Source: Ornithorhynchus anatinus
Lineage: Eukaryota > Chordata > Mammalia > Monotremata > Ornithorhynchidae
Length of the DNA: 64,000 nt
Assembly: GCF_004115215.2 (NCBI RefSeq)
Contig: NC_041732.1
Coordinates: forward strand, 5,040,610-5,104,609
Reading direction: 5' to 3'
The number at the start of each line of letters is the position of its first letter. The first letter of the stretch is position 1. Positions 1-10,300 of this stretch are shown here, piece after piece. A program made the position numbers and the translations under genes. The notes below the pieces were generated by a model, which was given only the letters and a program-made list of their open reading frames with translations, searched no databases and was not told where the DNA came from.

Positions 1-279
1 GTCCAGGGAAGGGTCAGGAGCTTTTGCCACAGTGGGTCAGGGCTTGCGGGGGAAGGGGAAATTGAGAGAAGTGAGATGAAGGGGAGGTGGCATCTTGGGG
101 AAGCAGATGACGTGAAGGGAGGGAGTGTTGTGGGCAATTGCCATGGGCATTGTGAGGTTTCTGTTCTTCTTCCCTAAGTTTAGTTCCAGGTCATGAGGAT
201 GGAGGAAGAGAAAATGAAGGGGTCTCCTCATGATGAAGTGGCTTTCCACCTCGGGCACCCTTTCCTTTATGATTCTCTT

Positions 280-870
280 CCCCTTTCAGGACTTGGAGAC
301 CCTGTCCCCTGCCCCTACTTCCCCTGCTCAGAACTCAGCACTCTGGTTCCAGTCCCTCCCAGGAGCAGTCTCTCTCCCACCCCCCAACCCCCCACCGTGA
401 CCCAGCGTTCTGTCCTTTACCTCAGCTCCCCTCCCAAGACCCAGTTGTCCTGTCCCCCCACCACCCACTCCCCCCCACAAGGACCTGGCATCCTAAACCC
501 CCAACCCTATTCCCCTAAGGCCCGATCTAGCCATCTTGCCCCGCCGCCCACAGCCCCACTCTCTTCCCAGGACCCAGGCATCCTGTACCCTCCCCTTCCC
601 AGGACTCAAGTGTCCTGCCCCCAACTCCCCTCCCCACAAAGTCCACTCCTTGCTCAGAGCCCAGCTGAGCAGTCTTACCTCATCTCCCAGTTCCCAGCTT
701 CCCCTCTGGACTCACTTCTCTGGCCAGCAGTGTTACAGGAAGGATCCGCTCTGGGTCTACCACTGGCTGAGGGACCCAGAAGGCTCATCCTCAGTGTGAT
801 CTGTCAGAAAGGGAACAGAAACTCAGAGGAACCCAGAGCACAGCCCTGGCATACTCCCAGTTGAGGGTAT
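280..870. repeat. Degenerate C-rich tandem repeat
   Basis: C-rich stretch in which a unit of roughly 50-70 bases recurs loosely; each unit contains a variant of 'gacccaggcatcctg' followed by a C/T run. The pattern (lines near 435, 480, 570 and 600) recalls intergenic GC-rich DNA rather than a gene. An open frame runs through it but has only low-complexity Pro/Ser content. Nothing recognisable lies between 870 and 1470. Confidence 0.45.
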
Positions 871-1479
871 GGAGAATTCTGGGAGAAGCCCTTGCTGCAC
901 AGTCAAATCCCAGAGACCCAAGTCTGCCTCTGCCAACCCCCACCATCCCCAACTCCTGGCGGTCTCTCCTTCCTCCTTCTACTAAGGGACTGGTCATCCC
1001 CAGGCCCAGACTGGAATCTGAGCCACAGGCAGGGAGTAACCCCCCACCTCCCCGACCTCCCCCGACCCCTCACCTTCAGCTCTAGCATTTCATGGTGCTT
1101 CTGGTAGGCGATGGCGGCTTAAAAAGCAGAACTGTCTCAGCGGAAACAAATTCAAGTGAGGCTGGTTATTGTGGTCCCGTTAACATCATGCAATTAAGAC
1201 CTAACACTTACCGAACTGGAGCCGGGGTGGAGACAAGCGGCATCTAAACTCTAACAACTCGAAATGCTTTTCTCAGCTCTCAGGCCTCCCCTCATTGTCT
1301 CCACATCCTCTCCCCACGCAGTACCCATTCCACACCACCCCCTCCCTAAAAGTATCTGATTTTCTGAACTTCAAAGGGGAATCTGCCCCAATTTCATCAC
1401 CCCCTCTTCAGGAACAAGAGCCATGGATAAATGACTGAGCAAAGTGGACAGGAGGGAACCACAAGAAGGAGACAGGCAT

Positions 1480-1745
1480 TAAAAAAAGTAAATAAATGAT
1501 GGGTATGTACATAAGTACTGAGGGGGGGTGAATAAAAGGAGCAAATTAAGGCAATGCAGAGGGGAGTAGAAGAGGAGGAAAAGAGGGCTTAGTCAGGGAA
1601 AGCCTCTTGGAGGAGATGTGCCTTCAGTAAGGCTTTGAAGGTGGGCAAAGTAATTGTCTGTCAGATATGAAGAGGGAGGGCATTCCAGACCAAAGGCAAG
1701 ACGTGGGTGAGAGGTCAGAGGCAAGATAGATGAGACTGAGGCTCA
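1480..1745 (-). mobile_element. LINE2 3' fragment
   Basis: Reverse-oriented 3' end of a monotreme LINE2. It reads from the AT-rich end ('aaataaatgatgggtatg') through the part encoding the end of the reverse transcriptase ORF in antisense. It is separate from the longer copy that begins next to it. Confidence 0.75.
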
Positions 1746-3098
1746 GCCACTCAGTCAACTGTATTTATTGAACACTCAGTGTGTTTAAAGCACCGTACTA
1801 AGTACTTGGGAGAGTACAATACAACAGTATAACAGACATTCCCCGCCCACAACAAGCTTACAGTCCAGAGGGAGAGATAGACATTAATAAAAATAAATAA
1901 ATTCTGGATATGTACACAAGTCCTGTGGGGCTGGGGGGGGGGGGGTGCGTGAAAAAGAGGAGCAAGTCAAGGTGATGCAGAAAGGAGTGGAAGAAAAGTA
2001 AAAGAGGGCTTAGTCGGTGAAGGTCTCTTGGAGGAGATGTGCTGAAAGTAAGGCTTTGAAGGGGGGAGAGTAATTGTCTATCGGATATGAAGAGGAAGGA
2101 TGTTCCAGGCCAGAGACAGGATGTGGGCGAGAAGTCACCGGACAGGTAGACAAGAACAAGGTAAAGAGAGAAGGTTAGCATCGAAGAAGCGAAGTGTGTG
2201 GGCTGGATTGTAGTAGTAAAGCAATGAGGTGAGGCAGAAGTGGGCAAGGTGTTTGAGTGCTTTAAAGGCGATTATAAGGAGTTTCAGTTTGATGCAGAGG
2301 TGGATGGGCACCCAAGGGAGGTTCTCGAGGAACGGGAAAACATGGACTGAACATTTTTGTAAAAAAATGATCCGGGAAGCAGAGTGAAGTATGACTGGAA
2401 TAGGGAGAGACAGAAGACAGGGAGGTCAACAGAGTGGCTGATATCATGACGAAGGCTCGGATTAATGTGGTGGCAGTTTGGGTGGAGAGGAAAAGACAGA
2501 TTTAAGCAAGTTTGAGCCATCAGGATTTAGTGACAGATCGAACATGTGGATTGAATAAGAGAGATGAATCAAGGATAACACCAAGGTTATGGACTTGTGA
2601 GACAGGAAGGATTGTGGTAATACTGTCTACGGTGACGAGAAAATCATGGGCCCAATATGGTTTGGGTGGGAAGATGAGTAGTTGTGTTCTAGATATGTTA
2701 AAAGTTGGAGGTGACGGCAGGACATCCAAGAAGAGAGTCTTGAAGGCAGAAAGAAATGTGAAACTGCAGAGAGGGAAAGAGATCAAGGTTGGAGATGTAG
2801 ATTTGGGAAATCATCCATATAGAGGTAGTAGTTGAAGTCATGGAAGTGAATGAGTTCTCCAAGGCAGTGGGAGTAAATAGGGAATAGAAGGGGACCCAGA
2901 ACTGAACCTTGAAGGATTTCCACAGTTGGTGGCGGAGGAGAAGCCTGCGAAAGAGACTGAGAAGAAGTGGCCAGAGAGATAGGATAACTAGAAGAGGAGA
3001 GTGTCATCTAAGCTGAGGCGTATGATGTTTCCAGGAGAATGGGATGGTCGACAGTGTCGGAGGCATCTGAGAGGTTGAGAAGGATTAGGATGGAATAG
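1746..3098 (-). mobile_element. LINE2 copy, 5'-truncated
   Basis: Reverse-oriented LINE2. On the minus strand the coding part translates in pieces to typical L2/CR1-clade reverse transcriptase motifs, for example '[14 protein letters not shown]' near 2900, a degraded YxDD box ('YLYMDD') near 2810 and 'LGVILDSSLLFNPH' near 2550. The frame is broken many times. The 5' part of the element is absent. Confidence 0.85.
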
Positions 3099-3164
3099 GG
3101 GCCTATGTATGTATGCATTTTTTATTTGCTTGTTTTGTTCTACAGAGAAGAGCAACAGTTATCC

Positions 3165-3362
3165 CCAATTCAAAGTCTTGTTGAAGGCTCATCTCCTCCA
3201 AGAGGCCTTTTCAGACTAAGCCCCACTTTTCCTCATCTCCCACTCCCTTCTACATCACCCTGACTTGCTCCCTTTGCTCTTCCCCCCTCCCAACCCCACA
3301 GCATTTATGTACATAGCTGTAATTTTATTTATTGGTATTGATGTCTATCTCCCCGCAGCGCC
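3165..3362 (+). mobile_element. LINE2 3' end, forward
   Basis: Forward L2 end: 'tcctccaagaggccttttc' marks the end of the reverse transcriptase ORF, followed by the short C/T-rich 3' UTR ending at 'tgatgtctatctcccc'. It is sandwiched between two reverse copies. Confidence 0.7.
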
Positions 3363-3367
3363 TCACA

Positions 3368-4760
3368 GACAATTCAATTTAATTGTACCTACTGAGTGCT
3401 TACTGTATGCAGAGCACTATACTAAACACTTGAGAGAGTACACAGCAACAATAAATAATCATAGTCCCTGCCCACAACAGGCTTACAGTCTAGAGTCAGG
3501 AAGACAGACATCAGTAGAAATAAATAAAATTACAGATATGTACATTAGTGCTATGGGGCTGGGCTGGGGCGGGGAGATAAAGGGAGCTAGTCAGGGTGAT
3601 GTAGAAGGGAGTGGGAGATGAGGAAAAGTGGGGCTTAGTCTGGGAAGGCCTCTTGGAGGAGATGGGCTTTCAATAAGGCTTTGAATGGAGGAAGAGTCAT
3701 TGTCTGTTGGATTTGAGAAGGGAGGGCATTCCAGGCCAGAGGCAGGATGTGGGCTAGGGGTCGGTGGTGAGACAGGCAAGATGGAGGCACAGTGAGAAGT
3801 TTAGCACTAGAGGAGCGAAGAGTGCGGGTTGGGTTGTAGGAAGAGAGAAGTGAGGTGAGGTAGGAGGGGTATGGTGGTGGAGTGCTTTAAAGCGGATGGT
3901 GAGGAGTTTTTCTTTGTTGTGGAGGTGGATGGGCAACCACTGGAGTGTTTTGAGGAGCGGCTGAAATGCCTTGACCATTTTTGTTGCAAAATGATCTGGG
4001 TAGCAGAGTGAAGTTTGGACTGGAGTGGGGAGAGACAGGAGGCTGGAAGTAATCCAGTAAGGTGGCTGATGCAGTAATCCAGGCAGGATAGGATGAGTGA
4101 TTATATTAACGTAGTAGCAGTTTGGATGGAGAGGAAATGGTGGATTTTAGCTATGGCATGAAGGTGGGACTAACAGGATTTAGTATTGGATTGAATATGT
4201 GGTTTGAATGAGAAAGTGGAATTAAGGATAATGCCAGGTTATGGGCTTGTGAGACAGGAAGGATGGTGGTGCCAACTACAGTGATAGGAAACTCAGGGGA
4301 AGGACAGGGTTTGGGTGAGAAGATAAGGAGCTCTGTTTTGGACATGTTAAGTTGGAGGTGACGGGAGGACATCCAAGTAGAGATGTCTTGAAGGCCGGAG
4401 GAGATGCGAGACTGGAGAGAGGGAGAGAGATCAAGGCTGAAGATGTAGATTTGGGTATCATCCGTATAGAGGTGGTCATTGAAGCCATGGGAGCAAATGA
4501 GTTCTCCAAGGGAGGGGGTGTAGAGGGAGAATAGAAGGGGGCCCAGAACTGAACCTGAGGGACCCCCACAGTTAGGGGGTGGAAGGCAGAGGAGGAGCCC
4601 ACGAAGGAGACTGAGAATGAGCGGCCAGAGAGATGAGGAGAACCAGGAAAAGACAGAATCAATGAAGCCCAGGTTGGATAACGTTTCCAGAGGAGGAGGT
4701 CTACAGTGTTGAAGGCAGTTGAGAGGTCAAGGAGGTTGAGGATGGAGTAGAGGCCATTGG
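3368..4760 (-). mobile_element. LINE2 copy, 5'-truncated
   Basis: Reverse-oriented L2 of about 1.4 kb, from the conserved 3' tail ('gtgcttactgtatgc') through the antisense reverse transcriptase domain. Minus-strand frames near 4276-4660 give '[17 protein letters not shown]' and 'GVPQVQFWAPF', a degraded RT region. Multiple frame breaks. A short forward tail ('cactcaataaatatgattg') follows at about 4765-4800. Confidence 0.85.
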
Positions 4761-4800
4761 ATTAAGTAAACACTCAATAAATATGATTGAATGAATGAAT

Positions 4801-5335
4801 GAACTACTTAAACTTTAATCATCCTGTTAAGATAACCTAAAAAGTTAACTCAGCACTACAAGAATTTAAAAAGAGATAAAAATGGGTTTGATCCAAAATA
4901 TTTATTAATTAATGTCATCTATTTTTTTTTGCCCTACCACTTTTATTTAACCTTTTATTTAACCACTCCGGAGTGTACTTTAGACAGCAGAAAAGTCCCA
5001 TTTATCATCAGTAAAGCTGCACCGAGTTCTCATTGATTACTGGGTCCATTCCCAAAATGGGTGACTGTGGGAATTGCAACAAGTCGAAATGAAAAATACA
5101 GGACTTTTATGGTGCGTATTTATGAAGTGAGACCTCCTGGGGACCAGTGAAGTCTGGGTACTGATGGCACCCAAAGATACCAGAGACCCCCGTGAAGACT
5201 TGAAAATAACATACTTTTTTCATCATGTGTGTTACACAGGTTAAACAGCATAACACAATGACGTTAAACGAAACCTTTTATGGAAATCTGCAGAATTTAT
5301 AACAGGTCTCCAGGGGCACTCCTGACCACACTCCC
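4801..5335. other. Unassigned AT-rich intergenic DNA
   Basis: I see no repeat family, ORF or RNA gene here. It is ordinary AT-rich sequence flanked by LINE2 and SINE copies. Confidence 0.4.
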
Positions 5336-5339
5336 ATCC

Positions 5340-5500
5340 CCAGACACACTTTTTCATTGTATTTGTTAAGCACTTACTGTGTGTCAAGTCCTGCCTCAAG
5401 CACTGGGACGGATACAAGATAATCAGGTTGCCACAGTCCCTGACCCATACAGGCCTCAAAGTCTAAATCGGAGGGAGGAGGATTTAAACTCCATTTTATT
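5340..5500 (-). mobile_element. Mon-1 type SINE, partial
   Basis: Reverse copy beginning with the 3' part 'gtatttgttaagcacttac' and fading before the tRNA-like head; an older, diverged copy. Confidence 0.6.
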
Positions 5501-5534
5501 CATTTGATACTCATCCCATCCTCCACCCAATGGC

Positions 5535-5973
5535 ACTTTAAATTTTATATTATAAATTACTTATTTGTTCATATTAATGCCTCTCTCCTCAAGACTGTAA
5601 GCTCGTTATGGGGACCCATGTCTGCCAATTCTCTCCCAAGTAATAATAATAATAATAATGTTGGTATTTGTTAAGCGCTTACTAAGTGCAAAGCACTGTT
5701 CTAAGCGCTGGGGGAGATACAGGGTCATCAGGTTGTCCCATGTGAGGCTCACAGTTAATCTCCATTTTATAGATAAGGTAACTGAGGCACAGAGAAGTGA
5801 AGTGACTTGCCCACAGTCACACAGCTGCCAAGTGGCAGAGCCGGGATTCGAACCCATGACCTCTGATTTCCAAGCCCGGGTTCTTTCCACTAAGCCAAGC
5901 TGCTTCTCTCTGCCAAGTGCCTAGTACAGTGCTCTGCACATAGTAAGAGCTCAATAAATATGATTGATTGATG
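5535..5973 (+). mobile_element. LINE2 3' end split by a SINE
   Basis: Forward L2 3' UTR from 'atattaatgcctctctcc' to 5640, resuming at about 5911 ('agtacagtgctctgcac') and ending in 'aataaatatgattgattg'. A Mon-1 copy (5641-5908) interrupts it. The words 'ctcccaagt' before and 'ctgccaagt' after the insert are the probable target-site duplication. Confidence 0.7.
5641..5908 (-). mobile_element. Mon-1 type SINE, full length
   Basis: Reverse copy: (taa)n tail, 'gttggtatttgttaagcgc', then the CORE-like middle, then the box B complement ('ggattcgaaccc') and box A complement ending at 'gctgcttctc'. Inserted into an older LINE2 tail. Confidence 0.85.
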
Positions 5974-5974
5974 T

Positions 5975-6440
5975 TACAGATGAGGTAAGTGTGGCACAGA
6001 GAAGTTACGTGACTTGCCCAAGGTCACCCAGCAGAAAAGGCAGACAAATGGCAGGGCTAGGATTAGAACCCAGGTCCTTCTGACTCCCAGGCCTGGGCTC
6101 TAGCCACAAGACCACATTGCTACTCTGTTGCACTGTATTCTCCCATGAGCTTAGTAACGTTGGTATTTGTTAAGCTAATAATGTTGGTATTTGTTAAGCT
6201 CTTACGATGTGCTGAGCACTGTTCTAAGCTCTGGGGTAGATACAGGGAAATCAGGTTCTCCCACGTGAGGCTCACAGTCTAAATCCCCATTTTACAGATG
6301 AGGTCACTGAGGCCCAGAGAAGTGAAGTGACTTGCCACAGTCACCCAGCTGACAAGTGGCAGATCTGGGATTCGAACCCATGACCTCTAACTCCCAAGCC
6401 CGGGCTCTTTCCACTGTACCACACTGCACACAGTGCTCAA
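5975..6440 (-). mobile_element. Two Mon-1 type SINEs, reverse
   Basis: A headed partial copy at about 5975-6130 and a nearly full copy at about 6160-6440. Both carry the reverse tRNA-like head and the 'cagatgaggt' middle. The second is preceded by a repeated 'gttggtatttgttaagct', suggesting a small slippage duplication of its tail. Confidence 0.75.
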
Positions 6441-6469
6441 TAAAGACCACTAATGATGCCGATGATGGC

Positions 6470-6976
6470 AAAAGAGCCCAGGCCTGGGAATCAGAGGTCC
6501 TGTGTTGTAATCTTGGGCAAGTCACTTCACTTCTCCTGGCCTCAATTTCCCTATCTGTAAAATGGAGATTAAATACCCATTCTCCCTCTTAGACTGCGAG
6601 TCCCATGTGGGACAAGAGACTATGCCCTCTGGTGATCTGCCCCAGAGCTCAGGTGCTTGGCTCGTAGTAAGCACTTAACAAACACCTTTATTAGTATTTA
6701 TTATTATTAGAGAAGCAGCGTGGCTCAGTGGAAAGAGCACGGGCTTTGGAGTCAGCGGTCATGGGTTCGAATCCCAGATCTGCCACTTGTCAGCTGTGTG
6801 ACTTTGGGCAAGTCACTTAACTTCTCGGTGCCTCAGTTACCTCATCTGTAAAATGGGGATTGAGACTGTGAGCCCCACGTGGGACAACCTGATTCCCCTG
6901 TGTCTCCCCCAGCGCTTAGAAAAGTGCTCTGCACATAGTAAGCGCTTAACAAATACCAACATTATTATTATTATTC
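6470..6976 (+). mobile_element. Two Mon-1 type SINEs, forward
   Basis: A partial forward copy (about 6470-6708) ending in an ATT-rich tail, then a full-length one (6709-6976). The second shows the tRNA-like pol III boxes cleanly: A box 'tggctcagtgg' near 6731 and B box 'ggttcgaatcc' near 6764, ending in 'caaataccaacattatta'. It is one of the best preserved copies in the window and a good reference. Confidence 0.85.
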
Positions 6977-7049
6977 CCACCTAAAGTGAATCAGCATCCA
7001 ACCCCTCAATCCTACCAGCACCTCATTCCCCCTCCATAGCCCCACCCTA

Positions 7050-7325
7050 TCCGCCATTACAGGGGCACAACCACGTGGTGGTTGACTCCGCCATTTTGTT
7101 TCTTTCCCTTGGCATGACTGGACCAGCCCCACGGCCCCGCCCCCTCAAACCATCTCCCGCCTTTCTCCCCCTAGAACTTTCCGCGAGGGTTTGACGTTTT
7201 TTCTCGAAAGACATCGTCCTTCCCAACCAACTTCTCCCCTCTCCCCCTCCATTCCTTTTCCCGCCTTCCTCTTGGCCCCGCCCTCGGCATGAGGCCTTAA
7301 CAGCTTTTTTTCCACGGCGCCTCTC
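7050..7325 (+). promoter_or_regulatory. Putative C19orf84 promoter and 5' UTR
   Basis: CpG-containing, repeat-free stretch directly upstream of the inferred first coding exon, with 'cacgtggtggttgactccg' near 7072 (an E-box), 'gccattttg' near 7091 and two 'ggccccgccc' GC boxes near 7133 and 7276. It lacks an obvious TATA box. It stands out from the flanking SINE-filled DNA and fits a TATA-less promoter. Transcription start not determinable from sequence. Confidence 0.45.
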
Positions 7326-10300
7326 ATGGCGGAGGAATCCATGCCCCTCCTTCCCCCCCTGTTAGCGACCCCCTCGGCGGAAGGATTTTCGGAAAGAGTA
7401 CGAGAGCGAAAATTGTCCATAATGGAGGAGCGACAGGAGGGCGGCGCGATCCACGGGTGAGAGACCCAAAGAGAGGTGTTAGGGGGTCCAAGACCCCGAG
7501 GGATTGATTTTTGAAACCTCGAAAGACAGAGACACCCAAATCCTAGCAACTTGAAAGATAACACCTGAGAGAGAATAATAATGATGGCATTTGTTAAGCG
7601 CTGACTATGTGCAAAGCACTGTGCTAAGCGCTGGAGAGGATACAAGGTGATCGGGTTGGCCCACATGGGGCTCACTGTCTTAATCCCCATATTGCAGATG
7701 AGGTAACTGAGGCACAGAGAAGTTAAGAGATATCAGGGACTTTCATTTTGCCAAACACCTGGAGAAGCAGTGTGGTTCAGTGGGATGAGCCCGGGCTTGG
7801 GAGTCAGAGGTCATGGGTTCTAATCCCTGCTCCGCCTGTGTGACTGTGGGCAAGTCACTTCACTGTGCCTCAGTTACCTCATCCATAAAATGGGGATTAA
7901 GACTGTGAGCCTCATGTGGGACAACCTGATTACCCTGTATCTAACCCAGTGCTTAGAACAGTGCTCTGCACAGAGTAAGCACTTAACAAATACTAACCTT
8001 ATTTCCAGGGCTCTCGGGCAGATGCAGCCATTTTTGAGGCCCTACGAGAGGCTTAGAGGCTCTGAGAAATTTTCAAGGCCTTCAGAGTTACAGACACCGG
8101 GGTTTTTTGAAAGCATTAGGGAGAAAGACAGTGGTAACTTAGAGACCTGAGAGATGATACTTTGAGAGATCTTAGAGACCTTCCTAGAGACAAATGCTGG
8201 AAGATGTTTGAGACCTTTGGGGACAGACGCAGATGTCTTTGAGACTTTGAGAGGGAGACATCAGGAGATTTTCGGGACCTTCAGAGAGACAAACTTTGGG
8301 AGGTTTATGAGGCGTCAGAGAGGGAGTCAGGCATTTTCAAGACCTTTAGAGAGAAGCAGCGTGGCTCAGTGGAAAGAGCACAGGCTTGGGAGTCAGCGGT
8401 TATGGGTTCGAATTCCGGCTCTGCCTCAAAGCAGCTGTGTGACTGGGCAAGCCACTTGTCAGAGCCTCAGTTCCCTCATCTGTAAAATGGGGATTAAGAC
8501 TGTGAGCCCCACGTGGGACAACCTGATCACCTTGTACCACCCCCCCCCCGCGCTTTGAACAGTGCTTTGCACATAGTAAGAACTTAACAAATACCATTAT
8601 TATTATTATTATGTACATCCACTAGCTGCTAAAGACGCACTCTGAACACATGCTCCCACCAGTCATTCATTCATTTATTCAATAATATTTATTGGGCACT
8701 TACTTTGTGCAGAGCACTGTACTAAGTGCTTGGAATGTACAACTTGGCAATAGAGACAATCCCTGCCTAATAATGGGCTCACAGTCTAAATGGGGAAATA
8801 GCTCATCGCGTTTATAGCTTCTTCAGTTGCCACTGGAGTACATGCAGACACACGAATTTAAAAAATAGAAGAGCCCTACTGGATAGAGCACTGGCCTGAG
8901 AGAAGGCCCTGCATCTAATCCCGGCTCCACCCCTTGTCTGCTCTGTGACCATGGGCAGGTCACTTCACTTCTCTGTGCTTCAGTTACTTCATCTGTACAA
9001 TGGATATTAAAACTCTGAAGTCTGTATGGGACAGGGACTTTGTCCAACCAGATTAGTTGGACCAACCGCAGCGCTCAGTACAGTACCTTTCACATAGTGA
9101 GCACTTAACCAGTACCATAAAAGAAAATAATAATAATAATGTTGGTATTTGTTAAGTGCTTACTATGTGCAGGGCACTGTTCTAAGCACTGGGGTAGATA
9201 TAGGGTAATCAGGTTGTCCCACGTGAGGCTCACAGTCTTAATCTCCATTTTATGGATGAGGTAACAGGCACAGAGAAGTGAAGTGACTTGCCTACAGTCA
9301 CACAGCTGCCAAGTGGCAGAGCTGGAATTCGAACCCATGACCTCTGACTCTCAAGACGGGGCTCTTTCCACTGAGCCAAGCTGCTTCTCTAAGTGAGACT
9401 CTGAGAAACCTTAAAGACCTCAATCAATCAATGGTAATTATTGAGCCCTTACTATGTGCCGAGCATTGTATTAAGCGCTGGGGAGAGTAAAATACAACAG
9501 AACTGAGGCCTTCCCAGACTGAGCTCCCCCGCTTCTCCCTCTGCTCCCCTTCTACCCTCTGCCCCTTCCCCTCCCCTCAGCACTGTCCTCATTTGTATAT
9601 ATTATTTATTACCCTATTTATTCTGTTAATGAGATGTACATCCCCTTGATTCTATTAATCGTGATGCCTTGTTTTTGTTTTGTTCTGTTTTGCTTTGCCG
9701 TCTGCCTCCCCTGATTAGACTGTGAGCCCGTCATTGGGCAGGGATGGTCTCTATCTGTTGCCGAATTGTCCATTCCAAGCGCTTAGTACAGTGCTCTGCA
9801 CCTAGTAAGCACTCAATAAATACTGTTGAATTAGCACGTTCCCTGCCCATAACGAGCTTAGGATATATCTCCAGGAGAAGACAGAGCCACCCCTCCCCTC
9901 CCTTTCTCTTTGCTTTCCGTCTTAACCACCTTCTCTCCCACTCTCCATCTTGGCACTTGAGGGAGCATTGGCGTTGATGGTGGATTTCTCTGACCCATTA
10001 TCACCGCAGGAGCTGGTCCCCACCACCACCACCACCGCCTCCGCCCCCACCGCCACCATCGCCACCTCCACCACCGCCACCGCTGCCAGCGTCGTCTCCG
10101 CCTCCGCCGCCACCTCCTCCGCCATCTCCATCGTCACCCCCCCCTCCGCCTCCCAATCTTCCGTCGCCACCCTCAAACTCGGTCTCGTCCCTTTACTCCG
10201 AACTGCAGACCTTCTTGGAGAGTCTGCCGTCAGCACCGCTGGGTGGGCAGTCCAACCCGATCATACCCGTCCAGCTGAGCACCCTCACCTACCTGCTCAA

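Noticed and set aside
193-864. 223-codon open frame at the left edge
   Set aside because: Pro/Ser-rich translation of a degenerate C-rich repeat; no domain, no signal peptide, no splice logic and no counterpart next to C19orf84 that I know of.
6709-6976. tRNA-like sequence with A and B boxes
   Set aside because: These boxes belong to the head of a Mon-1 SINE repeated many times here; no cloverleaf of a functional tRNA can be closed.
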